Positions 8,410 through 16,624 of a DNA stretch of 64,000 bases are shown here, piece by piece. The first letter of the stretch is position 1. Each line of letters starts with the position of its first letter. The translations under genes and the position numbers were made by a program. The stretch is from Bog-756 sp963756515. GTDB taxonomy: Bacteria; Actinomycetota; Acidimicrobiia; Acidimicrobiales; RAAP-2. The notes beneath the pieces were generated by a model. The model had not been told where the DNA came from, did no database searches, and saw only the letters and a list, made by a program, of their open reading frames with translations. The DNA lies in the NCBI GenBank assembly GCA_963756515.1, contig CAVWNV010000005.1:124001-188000 (forward strand). Reading direction: 5' to 3'.

Positions 8410-8484
8410 CCGGCGACCGGATGGACGGGCCTGCTCACCCCCCCTGGCACGCCCCGAAATCCCTGGTCACCAGCGGCCTGAGGA

Positions 8485-8520
8485 GGACAGAGCCGGATCT
8501 CTCGGGATCCGGCTCTGTCC
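8485..8520 (+). terminator. 15-bp perfect hairpin after GSII
   Basis: GGACAGAGCCGGATC (8485-8499) and its exact reverse complement (8506-8520) flank a six-base loop. There is no T tract after it. It lies 76 bases past the GSII stop and before the GSI gene, so it probably ends or attenuates the GSII transcript or stabilises its 3' end. Confidence 0.65.
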
Positions 8521-8631
8521 GCTCCGGCCGGAACCGCTTCGACCGGCACCCGTCCGACCTGCGACAATGACTGCATCGATTCCCACCACCCGCACCCGAC
8601 GACCCCGACGCGCCCGGAGGTACCCGACCCC

Positions 8632-10005
8632 ATGAGGAGTCAAGAGGAGTACGTCCTCCGGACCGTGGAGGAGCGGGGGATCCGCTTCGTCCAGCTGTGG
8701 TTCACCGATGTGCTCGGGACCCCGAAGACCTTCAGCATCACGCCGGCCGAGTTGGAGAACGCTCTCGACGAGGGGATGACCTTCGACGGGTCGGCCATCG
8801 ACGGGTTCAGCCGGGTCCAAGAGAGCGACGTGCTGGCCCGGCCCGATGCCAACACGTTCCAACTGCTCCCTTGGCACGGGCACGGTCAGACCGGTCAGGG
8901 TGTTCCGAGCGGCGAGGTGCCCGAGGTGCAGGTGGCGCGGGTCTTCTGTGACATCGTGAACCTCGACGGATCGCCGTTCCAGGGGGATCCCCGCCACGTG
9001 CTGCGCCGGACCCTCGATCGCGCCCACGACCTCGGCTTCACCTACTACTCCGCTCCCGAGATCGAGTACTTCTACTTCGCCGACGGCGACCCGTCCAAGC
9101 TCCCGGTGACACTCGATTCCGGCTCCTACTTCGAGCTGACCGTGGCCGACCGGTCCAGCGACATGCGCCAGCGCACGGTACTGACGCTGGAGGAGATGGG
9201 CATCCCGGTGGAGCACGCCCAACACGAGGACTCGCCCAGTCAGCACGAGATCGACCTCCGCTACACCGACGCCCTGACCATGGCCGACACGGTGATGACG
9301 GTGCGCCTGGTGGTCAAGGAGATGGCACGCCAGCAGGGCGTGTTCGCCAGCTTCATGCCCAAGCCCCTGGCCGGAGTGCAGGGTTCCGGTATGCACACCC
9401 ACATGTCCCTGTTCCGGGGCGACACCAACGCCTTCGTCGACCTCGACCGGCCCGGTGGACTGTCCGAGGTGGCCGAGGGCTTCATCGCCGGCCTGCTCCG
9501 TCACGCCCCGGAGATCACGGCCGTGACCAACCAGTGGGTGAACTCCTACAAGCGGTTGGTATCCGGATACGAGGCGCCCATCCATGTGTCGTGGGCCCGC
9601 AACAACCGGTCGGCCCTGGTCCGGGTGCCGGTGGTCAAGCCGGGGAAGCTCGAGTCCACCCGGGTGGAGTACCGCTCCCCCGACAGTGCCTGCAACCCGT
9701 ACCTGGCCTTCGCCGTCATGCTGGCCGCCGGCCTGGAGGGGATCGAGAAGGGGTACGACCTGCCCCCCGAGGCGGATGCCAACCTCTTCGCCCTCAGCCC
9801 CGAGGAACTCGCCAACAAGGGCATTCTCCACCTGCCCGGCAGCCTGTACGAGGCCCTGGGGTTGATGGAGACCTCCGAGCTCCTGGCCGAGACCCTGGGC
9901 GAGCACGTCTTCGAATGGTTCATCCGCAACAAGCGGGCCGAATGGTCCGAGTACAAGGCCCATGTGACCCAGTTCGAGCTCGACCGCTACTTCCCGCTGC
10001 TCTAG
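8632..10005 (+). CDS. glnA: Type I glutamine synthetase
   Basis: 457 aa. Beta-grasp domain with FVQLWFTDVLGTPK and the GMTFDGSAIDGF loop; catalytic domain with APEIEYFYF, HEIDLRYTDAL, GSGMHTHMSLF, NSYKRLVSGYEAP, the ARNNRSALVRVP nucleotide loop and EYRSPDSACNPYLAF. Near the C-terminus the usual adenylylation motif (NLYDLPP in GSI-beta) reads KGYDLPPEAD, without an obvious modifiable tyrosine in the canonical context, so a GSI-alpha-like enzyme without AMP control is likely. The start ATG 8632 is the first ATG before the conserved EEYVLRTVEERGIRFV. It lies between GSII and the GlnR-like gene, separated from GSII by a strong hairpin. Confidence 0.95.
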   Translation: MRSQEEYVLRTVEERGIRFVQLWFTDVLGTPKTFSITPAELENALDEGMTFDGSAIDGFSRVQESDVLARPDANTFQLLPWHGHGQTGQGVPSGEVPEVQVARVFCDIVNLDGSPFQGDPRHVLRRTLDRAHDLGFTYYSAPEIEYFYFADGDPSKLPVTLDSGSYFELTVADRSSDMRQRTVLTLEEMGIPVEHAQHEDSPSQHEIDLRYTDALTMADTVMTVRLVVKEMARQQGVFASFMPKPLAGVQGSGMHTHMSLFRGDTNAFVDLDRPGGLSEVAEGFIAGLLRHAPEITAVTNQWVNSYKRLVSGYEAPIHVSWARNNRSALVRVPVVKPGKLESTRVEYRSPDSACNPYLAFAVMLAAGLEGIEKGYDLPPEADANLFALSPEELANKGILHLPGSLYEALGLMETSELLAETLGEHVFEWFIRNKRAEWSEYKAHVTQFELDRYFPLL

Positions 10006-10069
10006 ACCCGATACTGCGCCCGTCCCACCTGACAAGCTGGCATCCCGAAAGGAAGAGGGGAAGACCGCC

Positions 10070-10750
10070 ATGGAGCCACTGCTGTGCTTCCCCGCCGTGC
10101 CGCCGGCGTCGGTGAGTGCCGTGCTCGATCGGTCCGGCTACCCCTGGCGCGGCATCGACAAGCCCGAAGCGGCGGAGATCGACGAGCCCGAGGACGGATG
10201 GTCGGGCGCGGTCATCTGCAGCAACGAGGATCCGGTCGGGGCGTTCCTGCTCTGCCGTCACCTGCGCAAGCGCGAGGTCCCCCTGGCCCCGGTGATGGTG
10301 GTCGTGCCACTCGACCAGCTCGGTGAGCTCGAGCTACGCGAGGACCTCTTCGACGACATCTGCCTCGAGCCGGTCAACGCCGACGAGCTCGGCGCCCGAC
10401 TGGCCCATCTGTTCTGGCGGACCGGCCGTGGCCTTCGTCCCGACCTCCTCGAACACGGTCCCCTGGTCCTGAACCTCGAGACGTACCAGGCGGCGGTGGC
10501 CGGAAAGGTCCTCGACCTGACCTACATGGAGTACGAGTTGCTCCGCTTTCTCGCCGCCCGACCCGGCAAGGTCTTCACCCGCGAGACGCTCCTCAGCCGC
10601 GTCTGGGGCTACGAGTACTACGGCGGTGCCCGCACGGTGGACGTCCATGTCCGGCGACTCCGGGCCAAGCTGGGGGAAGAGCACGCCCACCTCATCCAGA
10701 CCGTCCGCTCGGTCGGCTACCGGTTCGGCCAGACCAACTGGACCCCCTGA
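10070..10750 (+). CDS. glnR: GlnR-like OmpR-family regulator with degenerate receiver
   Basis: 226 aa. The C-terminal winged helix (about 130-222) carries LTYMEYELLRFLAARPGKVF, LLSRVWGYEYYGG, ARTVDVHVRRLRAKLG and TVRSVGYRFG, very close to actinobacterial GlnR. The N-terminal receiver-like domain is divergent: no clear acidic pocket or phospho-acceptor Asp is seen in VICSNEDPVGAF or VMVVVPLDQ, as expected for orphan GlnR proteins, which act as phosphorylation-independent dimers. GlnR controls glutamine synthetase and ammonium genes, and this one sits 64 bases after GSI. ATG 10070 follows GGAAGAGGGGAAGA. Confidence 0.85.
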   Translation: MEPLLCFPAVPPASVSAVLDRSGYPWRGIDKPEAAEIDEPEDGWSGAVICSNEDPVGAFLLCRHLRKREVPLAPVMVVVPLDQLGELELREDLFDDICLEPVNADELGARLAHLFWRTGRGLRPDLLEHGPLVLNLETYQAAVAGKVLDLTYMEYELLRFLAARPGKVFTRETLLSRVWGYEYYGGARTVDVHVRRLRAKLGEEHAHLIQTVRSVGYRFGQTNWTP

Positions 10751-10772
10751 CCACGCCGGTGCCACTGACCGG

Positions 10773-11153
10773 TCACCGGTCGAGGTAGGCCCACACCTCC
10801 ACCTCCACCGCCGCCCCCATCGGGAGCCCGGCCACGCCCACCACCGAACGGGCCGGCCGATGGTCCCCGAAGTAGCCCACGTAGGCCTCGTTGACGGCGG
10901 CGTACCCGCCCATGTCGGTGACGAACACCGTGGTCTTGACCACGTCCGCCGGGGTGGCCCCGTGATCGGCAAGGAGCCGCCCGGCGTTGTCGAGGGCCTG
11001 GGTCAGTTGGGCGGCCGCGCCCCCTTCGACCAGGACCGGGGGAACTGGGGGCCCTCCCCCCTCCGAAGCAGGCACCAGACCCAGCTGACCCGACGTGACC
11101 AACCATGGTCCGGCTCTCACGATGGGACGGTAGGGACCGATCGGGGTACTCAT
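10773..11153 (-). CDS. ridA: RidA family enamine/imine deaminase
   Basis: 126 aa, the standard size of the YjgF/YER057c/UK114 family. It hydrolyses reactive 2-aminoacrylate and other enamines released by PLP enzymes. Family features are GPYRPIVRAGPWLVTSGQLGL at the N-terminus, QALDNAGRLLADHGATPADVVKTTVF in the middle and ARSVVGVAGLPMGAAVEVEVWAYL at the end. The catalytic arginine of classical RidA (before a VGV- or CVEV-like strand) appears to be the Arg in ARSVVGVA. ATG 11153 has GGAG nine bases upstream; ATG 11159 is an alternative. Confidence 0.9.
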   Translation of the reverse strand: MSTPIGPYRPIVRAGPWLVTSGQLGLVPASEGGGPPVPPVLVEGGAAAQLTQALDNAGRLLADHGATPADVVKTTVFVTDMGGYAAVNEAYVGYFGDHRPARSVVGVAGLPMGAAVEVEVWAYLDR

Positions 11154-11244
11154 GACATGCATCTCCGAAGACGGGCTGGCTGGGACCGTCAGACTACCGG
11201 GCCCGCGGGCCGGGCCCAGGGGGGAGCCGACCGGCCCGACCGCC

Positions 11245-12895
11245 TCAGCCGTGCCTTCGACCGGCACGATCGGTGGGCCACTCCCCGGCCAGTCCGTCGG
11301 CGAGCCAGCGGGCCGCGGCCACGGCGGCGAACACGGCGTCGGAGCCGTTGACCGGCGGTCCCGATCCGGATGCCAGGGTGACACGCACCGGGGGCATGGA
11401 CCGGGCCGGTAGGACACCGAACGACCGCATGGTCAGATCGCGGACCGTCCCGTCCGCGTCCACGGCGATGCCCTCGGACCGGACCCATCCGAGCGCTTGA
11501 TGGGCGGCGCCGATGCAGTACGAGCGGAGCACCACCGCGTCCAGGGTCTCGCCCGCATCGACCTCGACCTCGATGGAGTCGTCGGCCCGGCAGCGCGCCA
11601 CGGCCCGCCCGCCCGAGGGCGCGGTGATCTCCACGTCAACGTCGCACCGGGGTCCGGCCCCGGTCCCGGTCGATCCGGACAGACGGGCCGCCGCCGCCAG
11701 CACGGCTGCCTCCACCCACACCGCACCACGGAGATCGAAGGACACCGGTGGCCCGGCCAGCGGGACGGCCTCGAGCACCAGGTCCGGGGCGACCGATGCC
11801 ACCAGCTCCGCCATCGACCGCCACCGCTGGCGATCCACACCTCCGGGCGGGACGCCGACCCGGAGGACCCCGGAGCCGGACGCATCGACCCCGGCCGCTA
11901 CCGGGGGGCGTTTCGGACCGAGCCGGACCACGTCCTCGCGGGACCACAGGACCCGGACCGGGCGACCGTGGAGGTCGGCCAGGCGACGGGCGTCACCGGA
12001 CACCGGCGAGTGGAGCTTCCCGCCGAACGCCCCGCCGTTGCCGTAGGGCGAAGCCGGTGGCTGGCCCGGACGGCACCACGAGGCGTCCGGCTCCACGTAG
12101 GCCGGCTCCACGTACGTGGTCCGGAGGGTCAGGGCCCAGGAGCCGGACGGCACCCCCAGCGGGTGGTGCGGGGCCAGGCTGGTGCTGCGACCCTGTATCT
12201 TGCCGGCCTGGGCCCGGGCCGCGGCCAGCGACTCGGCCACGGCGTACCCGCCCTTGCCGTCGGGCACGGCCACCAGGGCGTCGGACGGACTGCCGTCGTC
12301 GGCGAATCCGGCCTCCCCGAGTACGACGGCGGGACCGACCCGCTGGGGCACGCCCCCCTCGAGGGTGGCCCGGGCCGAGGCGGCGTCCAGATCTCGGTCG
12401 TAAGGCGTGGTGGCGGACGGCGGTCCGAGGACCCGGCCGGCGGCCTCGACGATGCTCTGCCACCCGGTACAGCGACAGAGGTGGGCCAGAAGCGCCTGGT
12501 CGATCCTGTCGTCAGGGACCGGTGCAGTGTCCGCAGCGGGACCGGACGGGCGACGGGCCGGGTCCAGAGCGGCCAGCCGCATCACGATCCCGGGTGTGCA
12601 GAAGCCGCACTGGCTGCCCCCGGTGGCCACCAACGCCTCCGACCATCGCTCCCTCGTCCCGGCCGGAAGCCCGTCGAGCGTGGTGACCTGGCGGCCGGCC
12701 AGGCGTCGGACCGGGGTGACGCACGCCACCCGCGGGAGCGCCGTCCACCCAGACCGTGCAGCATCCGCACTGGCCCTGGGGACTGCACCCGTCCTTGACC
12801 GAACGCAGGCCGAGCTGTTCACGCAGGACGTCGAGCAGCGACGACCCGTCGTCGGCGACCTCGACGTCGGTGCCGTCGACGCGCAGCCGGATCAG
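11245..12895 (-). pseudogene. Compact 2Fe-2S/molybdenum-hydroxylase-like fusion, frameshifted
   Basis: Fusion of a CoxS-like N-terminus to a reduced xanthine-dehydrogenase-like large subunit. The plant-type 2Fe-2S ligands (GCSPQGQCGCCTVW) lie in one frame at about 12895-12740. The [2Fe-2S] helical domain (GGSQCGFCTPGIVMRL, LLAHLCRCTGWQSIVEAAG) and the rest lie in another: one extra base in the GCTCCCGCGGGTGGCG region near 12730 breaks the frame. No ATG, GTG or TTG precedes the first conserved cysteine in its frame. The Mo part is only about 370 aa against roughly 750 usually. It keeps the YGNGGAFGGK loop, but the C-terminal VGEPP glutamate motif reads GSGPP, so catalysis is doubtful. The intact 525-aa frame (11245-12822) might still be translated. 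Confidence 0.65.
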
Positions 12896-12915
12896 TGGCT
12901 CAGCGACTCAGCGAC

Positions 12916-13281
12916 TCAGCTGAACGAAGAGCCACAGCCGCATGTGCGGGTGGCATTGGGGTTCGTCACGTGGAACCCGGCGCCCTGCAGGCCGTCGCTG
13001 TAGTCGAGGGTCGACCCCTTCAACAGGTCGGCACTGGTGGCGTCGACCACGACCTTGACGGTGCCGAACTCGCGCACGACGTCGTCCTCGGCCACATCGG
13101 CATCGAAGAACATCTCGTAGCTGAAGCCGGAACAGCCCCCGGGACGGACAGCCACACGGAGGGCCAGGCCCTCGATGTCCTCCTGGGCGAGCAGCTCGGC
13201 GACCTTGGAGGCGGCGATGTCGGTCAGGTTGACAGGATTCGGCTTCTTCCCGATGCTGACGGTCTGCATGGTGGCACTCAT
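12916..13281 (-). CDS. erpA: Iron-sulfur cluster insertion protein (ErpA/IscA type)
   Basis: 121 aa A-type carrier that passes Fe-S clusters to apo-proteins. The three ligand cysteines are present: Cys50 in RPGGCSGF, and Cys114 and Cys116 in the terminal TCGCGSSFS. The central VVDATSADLLKGSTLDYSDGLQGAGFHVTNPNA is typical. It is divergent from the Mrp/ApbC gene, another Fe-S cluster factor, with about 110 bases between. The iron-sulfur molybdo-fusion follows on the same strand, separated by short GTCGCTGA-like repeats. Confidence 0.94.
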   Translation of the reverse strand: MSATMQTVSIGKKPNPVNLTDIAASKVAELLAQEDIEGLALRVAVRPGGCSGFSYEMFFDADVAEDDVVREFGTVKVVVDATSADLLKGSTLDYSDGLQGAGFHVTNPNATRTCGCGSSFS

Positions 13282-13394
13282 CGGCGCTCCTCACTGGATT
13301 CCGGGTCTCGAACGCACCAAGCGTACCCGAGCCGGGCACGAGGTGATACATCCCATCGGGTGGAGGGGCGGAGCGGCCCGGTAGAATTGCCGAG

Positions 13395-14582
13395 GTGACC
13401 AGGACCGACACTTTCGACCCGGGACAGTCCGAGCTGTCCGAGGAGACGGTCCGGAACGCCCTGCGCGGGGTGGTCGATCCAGAGCTGGGTGCCGACATCG
13501 TCGAGCTGGGCATGGTCACGGCGGTGCGGATCGACGACGGTGCGGTCGAGGTCGGGGTGGCCTTGACCGTGGCCGGCTGCCCCTTGCGCACCCAGATCCA
13601 GAGCGACGTCGAGACCCATGTGGGCGGGCTCCCCGGCGTGCGCTCGGTATCGGTGACGACCGGGGTCATGGAGGCCGAACAGCGGGCCGCGGTCATGGCC
13701 CGGGCCCGCAAACTGGCCCAGGATCCGGCGCCGGTCACCGACATCCCCGACTCGGCCCGGGTCATCGCGGTGGCATCGGGGAAGGGGGGCGTGGGCAAGA
13801 GCTCGGTCACGGTCAACCTGGCCGTGGCCTTGGCCCGTCGGGGTCTCACCATCGGAGTCCTCGACGCCGATATCTGGGGGTTCTCGGTCCCCCGGCTCCT
13901 CGGGATGCAAGGCGACGTGGAGGCCAGGGACAAGAAGATGGTCCCCCTGGAGATGCGGGTCGGGGACGGGACGCTGCGGGTGTTGTCCATGGGGTTCCTG
14001 GCCGACGAGGACAGCGCCATCATGTGGCGGGGCCTGATCCTCAACCGGGCCGTGCAGCAGTTCCTCGAGGACGTGCACTGGGGGGACCTGGACTACCTGC
14101 TCATCGACATGCCGCCCGGAACCGGTGACATCCAGATGGGGCTGGCCCGCATGCTGCCCCGGACCGAGGTGATCGTGGTGACCACCCCCCCGGTGGCGGC
14201 CCAGAAGGTGGCGGCACGGACCGCCGACATGGCCCGCAAGGGGTACCTGCGGGTGGCCGGGGTCATCGAGAACATGAGCGACTTCACCTGCGAGCACGGC
14301 ACGTCGTACGCCCTGTTCGGCTCGGGCGGCGGCGAGCGGTTGGCCGCCGACGTGGGTGTCCCGCTGATCGGCCGGATTCCCCTGCACCCCTCGGTGTCGG
14401 CCGGTGGCGACGCCGGGAGCCCGGTGGCCCTCGATGCCGGATCGCCGCTGGCCGACGTGTTCGACGAGATCGCCGAGTCGGTCATCACCACGGTCGCGCC
14501 CCGCGTGGCCATGGACGGCTGCAGTGTGCGCCTCCTGCAACGGGTCGAGGCGGCCGTGGAGGCCGGGGCCACCGCCGACTGA
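13395..14582 (+). CDS. apbC: Mrp/ApbC iron-sulfur carrier P-loop ATPase
   Basis: 395 aa. The N-terminal MIP18/DUF59 domain (LRGVVDPELGADIVELGMV, near 23-41) is followed by a deviant Walker A SGKGGVGKSS (128-137), LLIDMPPGTGDIQMGL and the ParA/Mrp core. The family carries or loads Fe-S clusters. The CxxC usually bridging two protomers is incomplete: the site reads FTCEHGTSYALFG, with one cysteine. Many actinobacterial Mrp proteins also lack it. GTG 13395 is preceded by GCCGAG only, a weak Shine-Dalgarno. It is divergent from erpA, supporting a shared Fe-S role. Confidence 0.93.
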   Translation: MTRTDTFDPGQSELSEETVRNALRGVVDPELGADIVELGMVTAVRIDDGAVEVGVALTVAGCPLRTQIQSDVETHVGGLPGVRSVSVTTGVMEAEQRAAVMARARKLAQDPAPVTDIPDSARVIAVASGKGGVGKSSVTVNLAVALARRGLTIGVLDADIWGFSVPRLLGMQGDVEARDKKMVPLEMRVGDGTLRVLSMGFLADEDSAIMWRGLILNRAVQQFLEDVHWGDLDYLLIDMPPGTGDIQMGLARMLPRTEVIVVTTPPVAAQKVAARTADMARKGYLRVAGVIENMSDFTCEHGTSYALFGSGGGERLAADVGVPLIGRIPLHPSVSAGGDAGSPVALDAGSPLADVFDEIAESVITTVAPRVAMDGCSVRLLQRVEAAVEAGATAD

Positions 14583-14595
14583 CCTGGGGCCTCCC

Positions 14596-15516
14596 CTAGG
14601 CGGTGCCGGCGGTGCCGGCCCGGGGCCCCCACACCTGGCGGGCCACCTCGACGAGGGCCGGATCGACCGGCGTCCCGGACGCCTCACGGTCGGCCAGGGC
14701 CTCGGTGTAACCGGGGTCGCCGGGGCGGAGGATCAGGACGTGCCCGTCCTCGATGATCACGATGGGCAGGACCGTGACGACATCGGTGACCTGAGCGGCC
14801 CAGGCCATCACCTCGTCGGTGGTCCGGAAGCCCTCGACGTTGCGCAGATTGGTGACGGTCGGCGGCAGGAGCTCGATATCGCCGGACGCAATACGGGCCA
14901 GTGCATCCTCGGGACGGACCCAGATGGAGGCGATGGTCTCGCCGTCGTCGTGGCGGGCGATCTGGCCCTGCGGCGCCGCGGTGATGAAGAAGCGGGTGTC
15001 GTAGCGTCGGGGAGCCAGCTCGGGCGTGATCCAGTGGCTCACGTAGAAGAGCGAGTCGACCGCCAGCACCAGATCCTCCTGCCGGCAGAGGTCGAGGAGC
15101 CCCATCCGCTTGGCGTTGACGGCGTCGCGGTAGGCGGCGAAGCGCGCCGATGTGCCGCTGTCGCTGGTATCGAGGAACACGTCGGGGTCCGCCTGACGCC
15201 GGCGGCGCGCCACCAGGATGCCGGCCTCCTCGAAGCACTCGCGGAGGGCGGCCACCCAGTACGCCAGGCCCCCGGAGTCCACCCCGAGGATGGCGCTGGC
15301 CTCGGCGTCGGTCCGCCCCTGGCAGCGAGCCTCGACCTCGGGGTCGTGGTCATCGGGCTCCACCGAGCCTCCGGGGAACACGTAGGCACCGGCGACGAAC
15401 TCCGAAGCCAGGTTCCTGCGCAGCATGCACACTTCGACGGTCGGCTCGCCCTGGTCGTCGAGCCCGTCCCTGACCAGCATCACCGTGGCGGCGGGTTGTA
15501 TGGGTACGGTCGCCAC
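14596..15516 (-). CDS. Nudix hydrolase with long insertion
   Basis: 306 aa, much longer than a minimal Nudix domain. The Nudix box is split: FVAGAYVFPGGSVEPDD supplies the Gly-rich start, and about 40 residues later comes ALRECFEEAGILVARR, giving the RExxEEAG metal site. This layout resembles the CoA-diphosphatase-like NUDT7/8/19 group. The C-terminal half carries FYVSHWITPELAPRRYDTRFF, as in that group. The substrate is not determined by sequence; CoA or acyl-CoA pyrophosphates are a family-based guess. It is convergent with apbC, 13 bases apart. Confidence 0.85.
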   Translation of the reverse strand: MATVPIQPAATVMLVRDGLDDQGEPTVEVCMLRRNLASEFVAGAYVFPGGSVEPDDHDPEVEARCQGRTDAEASAILGVDSGGLAYWVAALRECFEEAGILVARRRRQADPDVFLDTSDSGTSARFAAYRDAVNAKRMGLLDLCRQEDLVLAVDSLFYVSHWITPELAPRRYDTRFFITAAPQGQIARHDDGETIASIWVRPEDALARIASGDIELLPPTVTNLRNVEGFRTTDEVMAWAAQVTDVVTVLPIVIIEDGHVLILRPGDPGYTEALADREASGTPVDPALVEVARQVWGPRAGTAGTA

Positions 15517-15549
15517 GAGGTCAGGCTACCGCCGGGGGCGGATGGCCGG

Positions 15550-16455
15550 TCAGGCCCGCTCCTTGGCGGAGTGCGGGGTCAGCGCCCCGGAGTCGACCAG
15601 CGCACTGATGGCCAACTCCCCGAAAGCCGTCGGGTCGGCGATCAGCCAGGCGTGGGCACCCTCGACCACGACCCCGTTGACGCCGGCGGCGCGCCGAAGC
15701 TCGTCGAAGGCCGAGCGCGGCACCAGGCCGTCACGGTCGGACCAGGCCACCGTGACCGGAATCCCCCACCGGGCGATGGCGCGCACCTCGCGGACCAGGT
15801 CGGCCCGACGGATGAACTCGCCGGTCCGGAACATGCCGAGGGGATTGCCGAGGAGGTTGGGAATGAAGTCCTCGAGCAGGACGGGAAGGAGGCGAATCAG
15901 GCGGGGCGAGTGCAGGAGGTCCGTCGAGAAATGGCGCCCCCAGTCCCAGAACGGCCGTTGGACCATGGTGCGCACCTCGTTGGGGAAGAGGACCCAGGTG
16001 GGGCTGCCGATGGCGTTGGCCAGCAACAGGGCCGAGGCCCGCCAGGGCTGCTCGTAGACGAACGCGGTGGCGACCCCGCCCCCGAAGGAGTGCCCGGCCA
16101 CCAGGGCCACATCCCTCTGGTCGACGGCGTCGAGGAAGCGGCCGACCCAGGTGGCGTAGCCGGCGAAGGTCCGGCGTTCGGGGTCGAGCTCGTGGGTGCC
16201 GCCGAACCCCGGCAGGGCCGGAGCGAAGACCCTGCACCCGGCGTTGGCCATGGCCTGGATGGGAGCCCGGTAGCCGTTGGGCCTCAGCCCCCAGCCGTGG
16301 AGGAAGAGCGCGGCCGGGCCGGAGCCACACACGGCGTAGTGGACCTCGTGCCCGTCGACCTCCACCACCTCCCAGCTGATCCCCGGGGACGTCCTGGCGG
16401 TTCCGTTGCCCTTCGATGGTGCCGGGTCGACCAGGCCTGACGCTTCTCCGGACAT
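15550..16455 (-). CDS. Alpha/beta-fold hydrolase
   Basis: 301 aa soluble enzyme. Oxyanion region LFLHGWGLRPNGY near residue 52, nucleophile elbow GHSFGGG with Ser near 122, acid Asp in AWSDRDGLVP near 245, and catalytic His in VEGAHAWLIADP near 270 complete the triad. A lid of about 70 residues lies between strands 6 and 7. Substrate unknown (lipase, esterase or epoxide-hydrolase-like). It is next to the Nudix gene in the same direction with a 33-base gap and is probably co-transcribed upstream of it. Confidence 0.85.
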   Translation of the reverse strand: MSGEASGLVDPAPSKGNGTARTSPGISWEVVEVDGHEVHYAVCGSGPAALFLHGWGLRPNGYRAPIQAMANAGCRVFAPALPGFGGTHELDPERRTFAGYATWVGRFLDAVDQRDVALVAGHSFGGGVATAFVYEQPWRASALLLANAIGSPTWVLFPNEVRTMVQRPFWDWGRHFSTDLLHSPRLIRLLPVLLEDFIPNLLGNPLGMFRTGEFIRRADLVREVRAIARWGIPVTVAWSDRDGLVPRSAFDELRRAAGVNGVVVEGAHAWLIADPTAFGELAISALVDSGALTPHSAKERA

Positions 16456-16624
16456 GGCCGGCCAGTGTACGCCCGATCAGAGGGGTTCAGACTGATGATC
16501 GGGCCTCGCCGATGCGGGCCGAACCGGGTGGCCCAGCTGACGGGTCTCGTCCCGACCCCGTCGCCCTGGTCGGCGCGGATACGCTCCTTGGCGACTACTC
16601 CATGAAATCGGGGACCGCGGAACC

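Noticed and set aside
8467..10071. 534-codon minus-strand frame
   Set aside because: Antisense to GSI; His/Gly/Val-rich shadow.
14404..16440. 678-codon plus-strand frame
   Set aside because: Runs antisense across two genes (Nudix and hydrolase) with clear active sites, so it cannot be the real frame.
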